DNA of 11,061 bases, from positions 1 to 11,061 of the forward strand of contig NZ_JABBOU010000106.1 of the NCBI RefSeq assembly GCF_018853465.1, read 5' to 3'. The notes under the pieces are model-generated. The model made no database searches. It worked only from the letters and a program-made list of their open reading frames with translations, and was not told where the DNA came from. Shown piece by piece: positions 10,583 to 11,061 of the stretch (position 1 is the stretch's first letter; every line of letters starts with the position of its first letter). This DNA is from Acidithiobacillus montserratensis (GTDB taxonomy: Bacteria; Pseudomonadota; Gammaproteobacteria; Acidithiobacillales; Acidithiobacillaceae). A program made the position numbers and the translations under genes.

Positions 10583-11061
10583 ATGGCGAATAGTCGCCCC
10601 AACAGCCTGTTAAAACGCCCGAAACTACTCATCACCGCCATCGTTGCTGCCTGCTTTGGTTTTAGCCTCGGTGCCACGGAATGGGCCCAGGCGGATGCCA
10701 CCGCGCCCGCTTTATCCATCAATACCAATACGGCGCCGCAGCAGGCCCTGGTGGCTCTCCCGGATTTCACCCCCATTATTGACCGCTATGGTCCGGCGGT
10801 AGTCAACATCAGCAGCACCACCAACAAGGTCATCCATCAGCAGACCAACCCGTTTCCGCCCAATTCACCTTTTTATCAATTCTTTCAGCATTTCGGGGCT
10901 CCCGGACAAGGGGGCGGACCCCAGCATCAGCAACACGAAAAAATTCAGTCCCTGGGCTCGGGCTTCATCATCAGTCCCGATGGCTACATTGTGACGGCGG
11001 GGCATGTGGTGCGTGGGGCCAATCATATTGTTGTCACTCTGACCAACCACCATGCCTATCC
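10583..11061 (+). CDS. Periplasmic Do/HtrA-family serine protease (DegP/DegQ/MucD-like), N-terminal part
   Basis: The frame opens at ATG 10583 behind AAAGGAGAG and runs off the window, giving 159 residues. Residues 1-38 look like a signal peptide: basic KRPK, hydrophobic LLITAIVAACFGFSLG, probable cleavage after AQA. The mature part starts with the family's FTPIIDRYGPAVVNISST, then a Gln/Gly/Pro-rich loop (~85-118, the LA-loop region), then the trypsin-like domain SLGSGFIISPDGYIVTAG followed by the catalytic His141 (HVV). The Asp and Ser of the triad and the PDZ domains lie beyond the edge. These proteases degrade or refold damaged periplasmic proteins. Which subfamily cannot be decided without the C-terminus. 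It follows cnoX by 79 bp and has its own possible stress promoter. Confidence 0.92.
   Translation, partial: MANSRPNSLLKRPKLLITAIVAACFGFSLGATEWAQADATAPALSINTNTAPQQALVALPDFTPIIDRYGPAVVNISSTTNKVIHQQTNPFPPNSPFYQFFQHFGAPGQGGGPQHQQHEKIQSLGSGFIISPDGYIVTAGHVVRGANHIVVTLTNHHAY

Overview
The window looks like chromosomal DNA of a Gram-negative proteobacterium. The protein flavour (UvrA, SSB, a DUF445 protein, a CnoX-type thioredoxin-TPR protein, a periplasmic HtrA/Do protease) and moderate GC fit an Acidithiobacillus-like organism, but that assignment is an impression from memory, not a search result.

Layout. Left flank (1-2586): the start of a minus-strand exported protein running off the edge; a minus-strand DUF445 membrane protein; divergently, a small YqaE/Pmp3 membrane protein; then a minus-strand pair (ribbon-helix-helix-like protein plus small coiled-coil protein) with overlapping stop and start, its own promoter and a possible operator. 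Middle (2641-5350): an integron-type gene-cassette array without any integrase in view. It holds a series of attC-like recombination sites, all in the same orientation, which divide it into short cassettes: (1) brnT/brnA toxin-antitoxin, (2) yefM/yoeB toxin-antitoxin on the opposite strand, (3) a cytosine-5 DNA methyltransferase cut off after motif I, (4) a carboxymuconolactone-decarboxylase-family protein, (5) a second BrnT-like toxin with a CopG/RHH antitoxin. Three of the five cassettes are toxin-antitoxin modules. Right flank (5353-11061): a short gene-free stretch ending in a strong intrinsic terminator, ssb (minus) divergent from uvrA (plus), an unrecognised 184-aa protein, cnoX, and the beginning of a Do-family serine protease that runs off the right edge.

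How it works together. The flanks are housekeeping DNA (DNA repair and replication, envelope, protein quality control). The middle is an accessory island best described as a cluster of attC sites lacking a visible integron integrase (CALIN-like). The strongest evidence is that the 7-bp core at the left end of a cassette is the reverse complement (or nearly so) of the core at its right end, as expected when both came from one circular cassette. The array contains decayed parts: an attC without a convincing right core, a methyltransferase deleted straight into an attC end, a collapsed double core and a final attC that lost its right half. TA cassettes are known to stabilise sedentary cassette arrays, and that is the likely role here (inference).

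The most interesting details are how far the recombination sites are built into gene structure. The C-terminal tails of both BrnA/CopG-type antitoxins are encoded by attC DNA, one attC core supplies the ribosome binding site of the next cassette gene, and one core may act as the -35 box of the yefM promoter.
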